Shown here: piece after piece, positions 49,893 to 58,347 of the stretch
How the letters are laid out: every line of letters begins with the position of its first letter
Position numbering within the stretch: position 1 is the first letter of the stretch
NCBI GenBank assembly: GCA_030426345.1
Contig: JAUHYU010000010.1
Coordinates: 1-64,000 of the forward strand
Reading direction: 5' to 3'
DNA from: Bacteroidia bacterium
GTDB lineage: Bacteria; Bacteroidota; Bacteroidia; Cytophagales; Cyclobacteriaceae
Length of the DNA: 64,000 nucleotides
The notes under the pieces: model-generated
What the model was told of the DNA's origin: nothing
What the model saw: only the letters and a program-made list of their open reading frames with translations
The model's database searches: none
Made by a program: the position numbers and the translations under genes

Positions 49893-52800
49893 TTACCCCT
49901 TTAGAATGGTTTCAGTCATATTCAAAATTGTATTGGCCAACACAGTATATGCCGCCAAATCTACCGATGAGAAATTTTCATCGGTTTTATATTCCCCAAT
50001 GGAAAGAAATTTTTCAGCGTCTTCCGGGTTAGATTCAAAATCAGCTTTCTCATCCTGATACAGATCATTGAGCAATTGAACTTCTTTTGAAGTTGGAGCA
50101 CGTGAAGTTGCCAATTGAAAAGCAAAAGCAATTCGCTCTTCTGTCGTTGCGCCTCCTTCTTGGAGCATCCTCGCAGCCAATAGGCGCGATGCCTCTATAA
50201 ATTGCGGATCGTTGAGCAATACCAACGCCTGCATTGGAGTGCTTGTTGCGTTTCGTTTGACGATGCATAGTTCCCTGCCCGGGGCATCAAAAATAGTCAT
50301 AGATGGAGGAGGTAAAGTGCGTTTCCAAAAAGTGTATATGCTCCTGCGATATAATTCTTCTCCGTGGTCTTGGATGTATTTTCGCAAGCTCTGATTGCCG
50401 GAAGCCACTTCGAGCCATAGGCCTTTTGGCTGATAAGGTTTCACACTCGGGCCACCTAAATGTTGGCTTAGCAAGCCTGCAGATGCCAGCGCATGGTCGC
50501 GGATCATTTCAGCGGGAAGACGAACCTGAGCCCCTCTTGCCAATAAAATATTGTCCGGATCTAGGTGTTGCAGTTGTTTGCTGGTTGTCACGGACTGTCG
50601 ATAAGTGGAAGACATTACCATGGATTTTAGGTGCTTTTTTACGTCCCAATCTGATTCTTGGAATTCGATTGCGAGCCAATCGAGCATGGCAGGGTGGGAC
50701 GGTAAGGAACCTTGGCTGCCGAAGTCTCCAGGTGTGGCCACAATGCCACGTCCAAATATCATCTGCCAATAGCGATTGACAGCTACGCGAGCAGTTAACG
50801 GATTTTTTGAATCGAAGAGCCATTGTGCCAAACCAAGTCTATTTTGTGGTAAAATGGGGTTAAAATCCATGACTGCCTTGGGGGTTCCTGAGTGCAAAGG
50901 CTCATTGCCTGGGGCATCATATTGTCCTCTGTTCAGTACGAAAGTTGGTCTGGGCTCTTCCATGTCAGCCATTACCATGGTTGGTTTTACGACGATATCT
51001 TCAGTACGCCCTTCTCGGATTTTATAACCCACCAATCGCTCGGACATGTTTTGGTATTGGAGATTGTGGTGTGACAATTGATGAAAAAATAGCCGTTTGA
51101 TATCCGATTCGGATTTATTGTCTTTTGTCAGTAACTCTACCATAGGATTGTACGAAACCACTTCATTGATTTCCTGAGCGGAAAGCGCCCGGTCAAAAAG
51201 CATCACTTCGTCCAGTTGCCCCGACATAAATCCGGAACCAGAATTGTTGCTGCCCAAAAACAACTCATTGGGTGTTGCCAGCTTGCCCCGGAAGTCATCG
51301 GATATTTCGTAGACTTCCAGCAATTCCCCGTTCATATAGAGTTTCACACCCGAACTTTTAAGTGATCCGTCATGGGTTGCGACCACATTTATCCATTCAT
51401 TTGCCGCAAGGGTCTTAACGCTAAATAAGCGAAGGTCTGTTTTAGTTTTTGGATTGTGCCATCTTATACGAATGTCTTTGTTGTTGCTGATCTCCAGCAG
51501 GAAGTTGGTGTTTTGGTTATTATCACGGGAAGCCAAAATCGGTCCGCGAATACCCCCGTCGAGTGACTTAATCCAAAAGCTCGCACTAAAAGGCTTTGTG
51601 AAATCCATGGATTTTGAGGGGTTTAAAGTCACAAAATTCCTTCCCATCAATTCCAGGCCTCCTGAATGTTTTCCCGAGATGGGAATTGGTTCATTGTTGA
51701 CAATCGCAGTTTTTTGGTTGACAACTTCCTCTGTTTCTCCATTTTCTATGTAATCCAAAGGATACCACGCCTTCAATCCTTCCGGGAGTTTGGTGGTTTT
51801 TTGATTTATTTCAATCTGGTTTGGATCAAAACCTCTAGCCCAAAGATTGTCTGTGTATCCTTGTACTTTTGATTGTTGGGTAGTGAATAATTTCCGAACA
51901 TAATTTTTCAACTCTTCCGCCTCTTCTTCAGGTATGGGCAATGATGGATTGGCGACTTCCACGCCGTAATCAACACGTCCTTTTTCCGGAACGCTATTGA
52001 AAAAACTAAATAAGCTGTAATATTCCTTTTGGCTAATGGGGTCATATTTATGGTCGTGGCATTGGGCGCATTCCACCGTGAGACCTAGGAAAGCCGTAGA
52101 AAAAGTATTCGTTCTGTCCAGCACGTAGGTCACTCTATATTCTTCATCCACCACGCCTACTTCCTGAGTGATTTTATGGTTTCTATTAAATCCTGTGGCT
52201 AATTTTTGTTCGTAAGTCGCATCGGGGAGCAAGTCGCCGGCTAACTGCCAAGATACGAATTTGTCATAAGGCAAATTGCTGTTAAAAGCCCCAATCACCC
52301 AATCCCGCCACGGCCACATGCTTCGCTCAATATCGTCCTGATATCCATGGGAATCAGCATATCTTGCCAGATCAAGCCACTCCATGGCCATGCGCTCACC
52401 GTAGGTTTTTTCAGATAAAAATTGATCAACCAAACTCTCATAAGCATTGGGTGATTCATCTTTTACAAAAGTTTCTATCTCTGCTAAAGTTGGCGGCAAG
52501 CCGCGCAAATCAAAGGACAATCTGCGGATCAGCTTTTCTTTAGTAGCTTCTTCAGATGGGTGGAGACCTTCTTGATCCAAACGCTGGAGTATAAAATTAT
52601 CAATTGGATTTTTTGGCCATTTGGCATCAGATACCTGAGGGATGGATGGCTTTTCGGGAGCCTGAAAAGCCCAATGAGGTTTCCATTCTGCACCCTGAGC
52701 GATCCATTTTTTCAGGATTTCAATTTCATAATTGTTAAGTGTTAGATTGGATTCCGGAGGGGGCATCATGATGTCCGGATCCTTGCTGTTGATTCTATCT

Positions 52801-53147
52801 ACAAGTTTGCTTTTTGCCAAGTCGCCGGGAACTATCCCAAAATGTTCTCCTAAGCTGTCCAATGCTGCAAAAGCACTAGATTCGATGTCAATACGAAAAT
52901 TTCCTTTGCGTGCATTTTCATCTGGTCCATGGCATGCGTAGCATCGATCGGAAAGTATGGGTCGGACGTGAAAATTAAAGTCCACTTTTTCCGGTAATGA
53001 AGTTTTGGCTGACAGATCATCGGAAGATTGCCTTTTACAACTGATTCCTCCCAGAAGGAAGAGCAACAAACTCATGATTGCAAATGAATACCTCATTGTA
53101 GAATTATGTATAAAAAAATTCTTGAAAAGGTAGGAAAGTTTAGCCAA
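49893..53147 (-). CDS. DUF1549/DUF1553 cytochrome-lectin protein, pair 4 (first gene of the array)
   Basis: The 1084-residue lipoprotein may begin at an internal ATG (MRYSFAIMSLLLFLLGGISC) rather than the first one, since the true signal peptide with lipobox GGISC starts near residue 18. It has CYACHGPDENARKG, DUF1549 with [11 protein letters not shown] (CAQCH instead of CARCH), a LamG-like insert (SFWIKSLDGGIRGPILASRD), and DUF1553 ([27 protein letters not shown]). It leads the array; the upstream region 53148-53355 must contain the promoter. Two dispersed-word copies occur in frame, near 50618 and 51603. Confidence 0.9.
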   Translation of the reverse strand: MAKLSYLFKNFFIHNSTMRYSFAIMSLLLFLLGGISCKRQSSDDLSAKTSLPEKVDFNFHVRPILSDRCYACHGPDENARKGNFRIDIESSAFAALDSLGEHFGIVPGDLAKSKLVDRINSKDPDIMMPPPESNLTLNNYEIEILKKWIAQGAEWKPHWAFQAPEKPSIPQVSDAKWPKNPIDNFILQRLDQEGLHPSEEATKEKLIRRLSFDLRGLPPTLAEIETFVKDESPNAYESLVDQFLSEKTYGERMAMEWLDLARYADSHGYQDDIERSMWPWRDWVIGAFNSNLPYDKFVSWQLAGDLLPDATYEQKLATGFNRNHKITQEVGVVDEEYRVTYVLDRTNTFSTAFLGLTVECAQCHDHKYDPISQKEYYSLFSFFNSVPEKGRVDYGVEVANPSLPIPEEEAEELKNYVRKLFTTQQSKVQGYTDNLWARGFDPNQIEINQKTTKLPEGLKAWYPLDYIENGETEEVVNQKTAIVNNEPIPISGKHSGGLELMGRNFVTLNPSKSMDFTKPFSASFWIKSLDGGIRGPILASRDNNQNTNFLLEISNNKDIRIRWHNPKTKTDLRLFSVKTLAANEWINVVATHDGSLKSSGVKLYMNGELLEVYEISDDFRGKLATPNELFLGSNNSGSGFMSGQLDEVMLFDRALSAQEINEVVSYNPMVELLTKDNKSESDIKRLFFHQLSHHNLQYQNMSERLVGYKIREGRTEDIVVKPTMVMADMEEPRPTFVLNRGQYDAPGNEPLHSGTPKAVMDFNPILPQNRLGLAQWLFDSKNPLTARVAVNRYWQMIFGRGIVATPGDFGSQGSLPSHPAMLDWLAIEFQESDWDVKKHLKSMVMSSTYRQSVTTSKQLQHLDPDNILLARGAQVRLPAEMIRDHALASAGLLSQHLGGPSVKPYQPKGLWLEVASGNQSLRKYIQDHGEELYRRSIYTFWKRTLPPPSMTIFDAPGRELCIVKRNATSTPMQALVLLNDPQFIEASRLLAARMLQEGGATTEERIAFAFQLATSRAPTSKEVQLLNDLYQDEKADFESNPEDAEKFLSIGEYKTDENFSSVDLAAYTVLANTILNMTETILKG

Positions 53148-53194
53148 ACGGCAAACAGATGGAGATATTCATTGTTCCACGAAATGTGATAGCA

Positions 53195-53217
53195 TTCATG
53201 GATTTTAGATGGTTTTT
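53195..53217 (-). repeat. Dispersed word copy upstream of the DUF1553 array
   Basis: TTCATGGATTTTAGATGG plus a T-run lies 48 bases before the first DUF1553 start. It is one of the intergenic copies of the CATGGATTTTTGATGC word. Confidence 0.5.
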
Positions 53218-53253
53218 AAAGCAGGTTTTGAGTTTAATCGTTTTCGATATAAA

Positions 53254-53294
53254 AAAGCAGGAATCCCGATTGTTCTAATCAGGATTTCTGCTTT
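53254..53294 (-). terminator. Intrinsic terminator after ytxH-like gene
   Basis: AAAGCAGGAATCCCGATT pairs, with two imperfect positions, to AATCAGGATTTCTGCTTT over the loop GTTCT. On the minus strand it is followed by a T-run. It lies 62 bases past the YtxH stop and isolates that gene from the DUF1553 array. Confidence 0.75.
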
Positions 53295-53355
53295 GTCTGA
53301 TATTTTGTGGTTTACAAATTGCCTTTGGATTACTTAACTGGCTAAATCGAAAGCA

Positions 53356-53613
53356 CTATTTTTTTAGTGCTGCTTGATCTTTTTCTTTGTGGTTTTTTGC
53401 CAAATCATCCATGGATTCTGAGATGCTTTTTTTCGTAGCTTCCAAGGTTTCTTCTGCAAAATCGCTTAATTCATTTTTGATTTTACTGGCAGTATCGTTG
53501 ATTTTTTTTCGCGTGCCCTTGCCACTATCCGGTGCGATCAAAAGCCCCGCGATCAGTCCTCCCATAGCACCAACAAAAAAACCTGTAAGAATTTTAAATG
53601 AGTCACTTTTCAT
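53356..53613 (-). CDS. YtxH-domain small membrane protein
   Basis: The 85-residue protein has one glycine-rich span (FKILTGFFVGAMGGLIAGLLIAP), then the DSGKGTRKKI segment that defines the YtxH family, and a charged helical tail. Family members are general stress-linked envelope proteins of unknown mechanism. It is transcribed alone, divergently from the copper group; the shared region 53614-53785 holds an FNR-type box. A dispersed-word copy in frame gives KKSISESMDD. Confidence 0.88.
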   Translation of the reverse strand: MKSDSFKILTGFFVGAMGGLIAGLLIAPDSGKGTRKKINDTASKIKNELSDFAEETLEATKKSISESMDDLAKNHKEKDQAALKK

Positions 53614-53733
53614 AGCTGTATATTTTTGAGGTTAATTATTATTATATGTTATTATACGGTAGAAAAGTTAATAAGATTGGAGGAGGGCCATATATTCTGA
53701 ACAAAACCTTTATCTGAAAAAGGATTTAACTTT

Positions 53734-53747
53734 ATGATCAAAATCAT
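53734..53747. promoter_or_regulatory. FNR/Crp-type operator
   Basis: ATGATCAAAATCAT is a symmetrical 5-4-5 site close to the FNR consensus TTGATnnnnATCAA. It lies 38 bases before the start of the CNGxC protein gene, and a Crp/Fnr regulator is encoded 4.6 kb downstream. Both facts support a real operator. Confidence 0.55.
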
Positions 53748-53785
53748 GCTGATAATTATTCAATACAATTACATTTGCAAGAGAT

Positions 53786-54148
53786 TTGAAAAGGATACTT
53801 TCCATCGGGCTTATATTCTTAATGTTTTTTCAGACATTTGAAAAAATGAGCATACTTGTGTACTATCAAACATATCAAGGATACATCGCAAAATATTTAT
53901 GCGAAAACCGATATGTGCCGGAATCCAACTGCAATGGTCAGTGCTACCTGATGAAGAAGTTGCGCAAGGCCGAGGAAAAAAAATCCACACCTGTAGTCCC
54001 TGATATTGCTAAATCAGAATTCGTCATGCAGGATTTGCAGGAAGTAAAAGAGATGGATAAATCTAAAAATTCTTACCAGATACCTACAGAAAGGGTATTT
54101 CTTGTTGGGGATTATATTTCCAGGATTTTCCATCCACCCATCGCCTAA
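53786..54148 (+). CDS. Small exported CNGxC protein
   Basis: The 120-residue protein starts at a TTG. A hydrophobic N-terminus (about 4-18) is followed by YIAKYLCENRYVPESNCNGQCYLMKKL, cited here only for its cysteine pattern C-x9-C-x3-C (Cys42, Cys52 and Cys56). Small Bacteroidota proteins with this CNGxCYLMK motif are frequent next to TonB receptors and copper-related genes; their function is unknown. The spaced cysteines could bind copper. It is the first gene after the FNR-type box and precedes the YtkA-like lipoprotein by 184 bases. Confidence 0.75.
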   Translation: MKRILSIGLIFLMFFQTFEKMSILVYYQTYQGYIAKYLCENRYVPESNCNGQCYLMKKLRKAEEKKSTPVVPDIAKSEFVMQDLQEVKEMDKSKNSYQIPTERVFLVGDYISRIFHPPIA

Positions 54149-54332
54149 TTCCAACAGAAACTTCTTTCGCCAATTATTTTTATCCATGTAAACCATGGGT
54201 TTTGGCACTATTTATCATTAACCGGCTTGCTCGGATGAATTCACCGTGCAAATGGGATAATTCTAACTAAAAATAAATAACAGCTTTCGGGATTACGCCC
54301 ATTATTTAATGCTGTTCAAAATATTATAATAA

Positions 54333-55139
54333 ATGAAAAATATAATTTCAATACTTTTTGTCGTCTTGACGGCTGGGATATTTTCTTGCTCTTCGGACGA
54401 TGATATGACTCCTAAAAATGAAATAGAAGAGTTAACTCTATTAAGTGAAAAACAAATTCCGGGAACAGAACTCACCTTGAAAATTTACCAATACGATCAA
54501 AAATTGATGGTAGGGTATAATCGGTTTGAGATTTTGTTGCAGAAGGTAGGAGTTGATGAAGATTTTACCAATGCCACAATCACATTCAATCCCATGATGG
54601 ATATGGGAACAATGGTGCACGCATGCCCCAAAGAAGATCCTGTAGTGGATATCAACTTTGAAAATGCCTTTGCGGGAGCTGTTAATTTCGTCATGCCAAG
54701 TGGGGAAATGGGCAGTTGGACGCTTGGAGTATACGTAGAAGACGATGATACAGGAGATTCGGGGGAAATTATAATTCCTATTACTGTGGTAATGCCTGAA
54801 GAATCACGCGTTAAATCATTTTCTATGGGTGACAATACATATTTCGTAACTATGGTGGAGCCAAATGACCCAGAGGTTGGTGCCAATGATTTTGAAATTA
54901 CGATACACAAGAGAGAGTCCATGATGAGCTGGCCGGCGGTGGAAATGTTCCAGATTTCCATGGAACCGGAAATGCCGGATATGGGCCATGGGTCACCAAA
55001 TAATGAAGACCCTGCCCATACTGCCAATGGGCATTATGTGGGAAAGGTGAATTTTACCATGGATGGTTATTGGAAAATCAATTTGGAACTGGAAACTGGC
55101 GAGCAAGTTGAGGATTTGAGCTTTGATGTTACCTTTTAA
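54333..55139 (+). CDS. Met/His-rich lipoprotein with two YtkA-like domains
   Basis: The 268-residue protein has a lipobox, GIFSC (Cys19). Two similar halves follow. The first has FNPMMDMGTMVHACP and ends FVMPSGEMGSWTLGVYVED. The second has MEPEMPDMGHGSPNNEDP and ends NFTMDGYWKINLELE. The MPxMGHGS pattern is that of the YtkA-like domain, seen in copper-handling and cytochrome-oxidase-assembly proteins. The many Met and His residues suit Cu(I)/Cu(II) binding in the periplasm. It lies 13 bases before the OprC-like receptor, so the two form one unit for copper capture. Confidence 0.78.
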   Translation: MKNIISILFVVLTAGIFSCSSDDDMTPKNEIEELTLLSEKQIPGTELTLKIYQYDQKLMVGYNRFEILLQKVGVDEDFTNATITFNPMMDMGTMVHACPKEDPVVDINFENAFAGAVNFVMPSGEMGSWTLGVYVEDDDTGDSGEIIIPITVVMPEESRVKSFSMGDNTYFVTMVEPNDPEVGANDFEITIHKRESMMSWPAVEMFQISMEPEMPDMGHGSPNNEDPAHTANGHYVGKVNFTMDGYWKINLELETGEQVEDLSFDVTF

Positions 55140-55152
55140 ATAAATCCGTTAA

Positions 55153-57183
55153 ATGATTTATTTTCGATATCATGTGATATTTGCATTTTTGAGTTGTGGC
55201 CATTTTGCCACGGCTCAAACTGCATTTTTAGATTCCATTTCCAAACCAGACTATGTGGCTTGGGAATACCAACTCGATGAATTGGTGATCGAGCATTCTG
55301 ACCGAGATGTGTATAATACTGCCTTGAGATATTTCAAATCTGATCCGCTCAGTTCTAGTGATGAAGTCATGGAAAAGCTAGTGGGGATATCGGCAATCAA
55401 GCGGGGTAATTATGCCTTTGAGCCTGTGATGCGCGGACTATCTGCCGGGCAGATCAACGTAACGATTGACGGGATGCGGGTGCTAGGCGCCTGTACCGAC
55501 AAGATGGATCCTGTGACTTCCTATGTTGAGCCGAATAACCTAGAAAAGCTGCGCATCAGCCAAGGGGCCGATGGGTTTCAGACAGGGTCGACCGTGGGAG
55601 GGAACTTTGATATGCAGATAAAAAAGCCTTCAATATCCATGAAACCCATTTGGCAAACTTCTTTTGGTTCGCGATTTACATCAGCAAACCAAGGAGTTGA
55701 GGCTCTTTTTAATTCAGCTTATAGCGAAGAGAAATTCGGAATCAGGGTTGGAGGAACATACCGAAAAGGAGAAAATTACCGGGCCGGAGGAGGAGAAGTG
55801 ATAGATTTTTCCGGTTATAATAAAGTGAACTATTCTGTTGCAGCAAGCTATCTTGTTGGTAAAAATGACCTCATAAATATCAGCATGATAGGAGACAATG
55901 CCTGGGATGTCGGGTATCCGGCATTGCCTATGGATGTTGGTACAGCTGACGCTTTTATTGTGGGTGCAACTTACGATAAGTTCCTTACAGGCAAGCTGAC
56001 GCAACTGACCGCAAAAGCATATTATAACCATGTAAAACATGTGATGGACGATTCTAACCGGGAGGTGGTTGTACGCATGGATATGCCTGGGCAAACGACA
56101 ACCTTTGGGGGATTTGTCAAAGGGGAATATACCATCAATGAGCGACTCAGTGGACAGGTAAAACTCGATGCATACCGCTCTTTGGCTTATGCGGAAATGA
56201 CCATGTACTTTCAGGAATCCCCGCCTATGTTTATGGAAACCTGGCCTGATATTGAGCGAAAAGTCATTGGAATCCATAACCAATCTACATTTAAATGGAA
56301 TGATAAAACAACTGTTGTTGGTGGGATTAGGGTAGAAGCAAATTATATTGATATGCTAAGTGATCTGGGAAAACGACAGGTTTCTGTTTTTGATTTTGGT
56401 GATCCAAACCCCGGAGAAATTATATGGAATGCCAACCTGAAACTGGACCGTGAATTGAATAAGAAGATAGGCATAGACGCCAAAGTGAGTTTTGGCCAGC
56501 GGATGCCTACCGAAAGCGAACAATATGGATTTTACTTATTCAATGCCTATGACGGCTATGATTATGTGGGCCAGCCAGATCTGAAGAGTGAGCAGTCTAT
56601 CCAATTTGAGACATCTGTTCATTTTGATCTTGATCGCTTGAAAATTGACCTAACGGGATACTATTATCATTTTGACAGATACATCATGGGAAGGATTGAT
56701 CCGGAGCTCAGTGCTATGACCATTGGTGCCAATGGGGTAAAGGTGTATGAGAATCTGGATGGTGCCATGCTCGCTGGTGCGGAATCTCAATTGACATATA
56801 AAATGAGACGCTTCGATTTGCTCAATGTAACGACCTATAACTATGGAAAAACCATGGATAATGACCCCTTGCCACTGATCCCACCTTTGAAAAATAATTT
56901 AGAGGTGAATTATCGGATGAAGCGGGATTGGGTATTTACAGTTGGAGCGGAAGCAGCGATGGAGCAGAATCGTGTCAACTCTGATTTTGGTGAGCAGCCT
57001 ACACATGGCTATGCAGTTGCTAATTTTCAGGTTAGCAAATCATTCAGTTTGCGTGATGTGCGTTTCAGAACAAGCCTAAAGATGGATAATATCTTTGATG
57101 CCAATTATTATGAGCATTTGGATTGGGGAAAGATCCCAAGAATGGGCAGAAACGTTGGCCTAAGTGTTTATTTGAATTTCTAA
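55153..57183 (+). CDS. OprC/NosA-like copper TonB-dependent receptor
   Basis: The 676-residue outer-membrane receptor has a signal peptide ending near ATAQ and a plug with GLSAGQINVTIDGMRVLGACTDKM. It carries Cys114-x3-Met118 and His296-x-Met298, which match the CxxxM and HxM copper ligands reported for the Pseudomonas copper receptor OprC. NosA, the Pseudomonas stutzeri homologue, supplies copper to nitrous oxide reductase. The barrel ends MGRNVGLSVYLNF with the usual terminal Phe. It is encoded just after the Met/His-rich lipoprotein. Copper uptake is a strong inference; the link to denitrification is weaker. Confidence 0.85.
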   Translation: MIYFRYHVIFAFLSCGHFATAQTAFLDSISKPDYVAWEYQLDELVIEHSDRDVYNTALRYFKSDPLSSSDEVMEKLVGISAIKRGNYAFEPVMRGLSAGQINVTIDGMRVLGACTDKMDPVTSYVEPNNLEKLRISQGADGFQTGSTVGGNFDMQIKKPSISMKPIWQTSFGSRFTSANQGVEALFNSAYSEEKFGIRVGGTYRKGENYRAGGGEVIDFSGYNKVNYSVAASYLVGKNDLINISMIGDNAWDVGYPALPMDVGTADAFIVGATYDKFLTGKLTQLTAKAYYNHVKHVMDDSNREVVVRMDMPGQTTTFGGFVKGEYTINERLSGQVKLDAYRSLAYAEMTMYFQESPPMFMETWPDIERKVIGIHNQSTFKWNDKTTVVGGIRVEANYIDMLSDLGKRQVSVFDFGDPNPGEIIWNANLKLDRELNKKIGIDAKVSFGQRMPTESEQYGFYLFNAYDGYDYVGQPDLKSEQSIQFETSVHFDLDRLKIDLTGYYYHFDRYIMGRIDPELSAMTIGANGVKVYENLDGAMLAGAESQLTYKMRRFDLLNVTTYNYGKTMDNDPLPLIPPLKNNLEVNYRMKRDWVFTVGAEAAMEQNRVNSDFGEQPTHGYAVANFQVSKSFSLRDVRFRTSLKMDNIFDANYYEHLDWGKIPRMGRNVGLSVYLNF

Positions 57184-57190
57184 AAAAGAC

Positions 57191-57245
57191 AGTCAAAAAA
57201 GCATCGAAAACCCATGAACTACCATACATGGAAAAATGATGCTTT
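57191..57245 (+). terminator. Imperfect hairpin after copper receptor
   Basis: AAAAAAGCATC and GATGCTTTT pair as an outer stem, and CCATG and CATGG as an inner one, with an unpaired A-rich internal loop. It begins 8 bases past the receptor stop and is built from a dispersed-word copy and a degenerate inverted copy. Confidence 0.6.
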
Positions 57246-57265
57246 TGTCTGCGACGTCTAAAAGA

Positions 57266-57307
57266 AAAACTCCGGCTTATGATATTGGTCATAAGCCAGA
57301 GTTCTTT
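57266..57307. terminator. Second hairpin before the hemerythrin-type gene
   Basis: AACTCCGGCTTATGA pairs with TCATAAGCCAGAGTT over TATTGG, with one mismatch. Its position argues that the true start of the next gene is downstream, at 57341. Confidence 0.5.
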
Positions 57308-57340
57308 GCAAGGGATATATTTGATGTTAAAGCTAAAACC

Positions 57341-58264
57341 ATGAGTGGTAAAAAAGTATTTGATGTCAGGGGAGTAGATAAAAGTTTGCGAAAGAAAATT
57401 ATCTTTAAGCTTTTTCATGAGTTGAAAGATGGCAAGCATTTAGAACTAATTTCCAACCATAGCCTCGCGCCCCTTTATAAAATTTTTCAAAAGGAAAAGC
57501 AGGACTTTTTTACCTGGGATGAATTGGAAAATGGGCCGGAAGTATGGAAAATATCTATCCGGAAAATGGAACTCCCATATCTGACCATCAACGAAATAGT
57601 GAGTAAATACCCCATGGCAGTGGAGGTGCTTGAGCAGCATGGTATTGCATATTACAAATTGGGGCCCACCAAATTGGTGGATGTTTCCCCTAATGCTAAA
57701 GCTGTATTTAGAGAAATTCGTCACACAAAAAAACTTTCTGTCAATCCATTGAAAATCCATCATTGGACCATTGGATGCACGATAAATTATATCATCAACA
57801 ATCACCATGCATATATTTGGGAAGTCATTCCTGAAATTGAAAAACTGATTGGACAACTCATCAATACCAACTGCACCACACATCCACAGTTTGCGATGAT
57901 CCAACAAAAATTTTCTGAATTCAAAACAGAATTGGAAGAGCATCTTCGCGACGAAGAGGAAATCGTTTTTCCTTCTTTCATAAAACTGGAAAAGTCACTC
58001 AGGCAGCATAGGCGTGAAGAGCCAAACGATTATTTAGATGCTATTCATTGGATGGAGGAAGATCATATTTTAGCCAGTACGTCACTGATGTCAATACGGA
58101 ATCTTTGCGACAACTACGTCGCCCACAAGGGTAGTCTCGGATTTGAGACCCTTTACGAAGAACTGAGGGACTTTGAATATGATATGCATTTCCACATGCA
58201 CCTTGAAAATAATATATTGTTTTCCAAAGTTATAAATACTCTAAAAAGCATCAAAAATCCATGA
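57341..58264 (+). CDS. DUF2249-hemerythrin di-iron protein, ScdA/YtfE-like
   Basis: The frame is open from 57236, but hairpins at 57191-57307 favour the ATG at 57341 (307 residues). TATATTTG, near the Bacteroidota -7 consensus, sits 18 bases before it. Domains in order are DUF2249/TusA-like (VFDVRGVDKSLRKKIIFKLF), an ScdA_N-like helix pair (INEIVSKYPMAVEVLEQHGI) and a hemerythrin bundle with NNHHAYIWE, EEHLRDEEEIVFP, EEDHILA and MHFHMHLENNILF, supplying His and Glu iron ligands. ScdA/YtfE proteins repair FeS clusters damaged by NO or oxidants. The CCGG motif of canonical ScdA is replaced by YYKL, so this is a variant. The final codons (KSIKNP-stop) are a copy of the dispersed word. Confidence 0.85.
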   Translation: MSGKKVFDVRGVDKSLRKKIIFKLFHELKDGKHLELISNHSLAPLYKIFQKEKQDFFTWDELENGPEVWKISIRKMELPYLTINEIVSKYPMAVEVLEQHGIAYYKLGPTKLVDVSPNAKAVFREIRHTKKLSVNPLKIHHWTIGCTINYIINNHHAYIWEVIPEIEKLIGQLINTNCTTHPQFAMIQQKFSEFKTELEEHLRDEEEIVFPSFIKLEKSLRQHRREEPNDYLDAIHWMEEDHILASTSLMSIRNLCDNYVAHKGSLGFETLYEELRDFEYDMHFHMHLENNILFSKVINTLKSIKNP

Positions 58265-58347
58265 AGCGATTGATTTTTCATTCTGGTCAATAGGCATTTA
58301 TAAAAAAATGGTCAATATTTGCTGTTCACGCTCAGAGAGAGAAATCT

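Noticed and set aside
50303-50779. 158-codon plus-strand frame opposite the pair 4 DUF1553 gene
   Set aside because: It is antisense to conserved DUF1553 motifs and lacks any recognisable domain or signal peptide.
57236-57340. N-terminal extension of the hemerythrin-type protein from 57236
   Set aside because: The stretch lies in two hairpins, and the DUF2249 domain begins just after the ATG at 57341; the longer start remains possible but is less likely.
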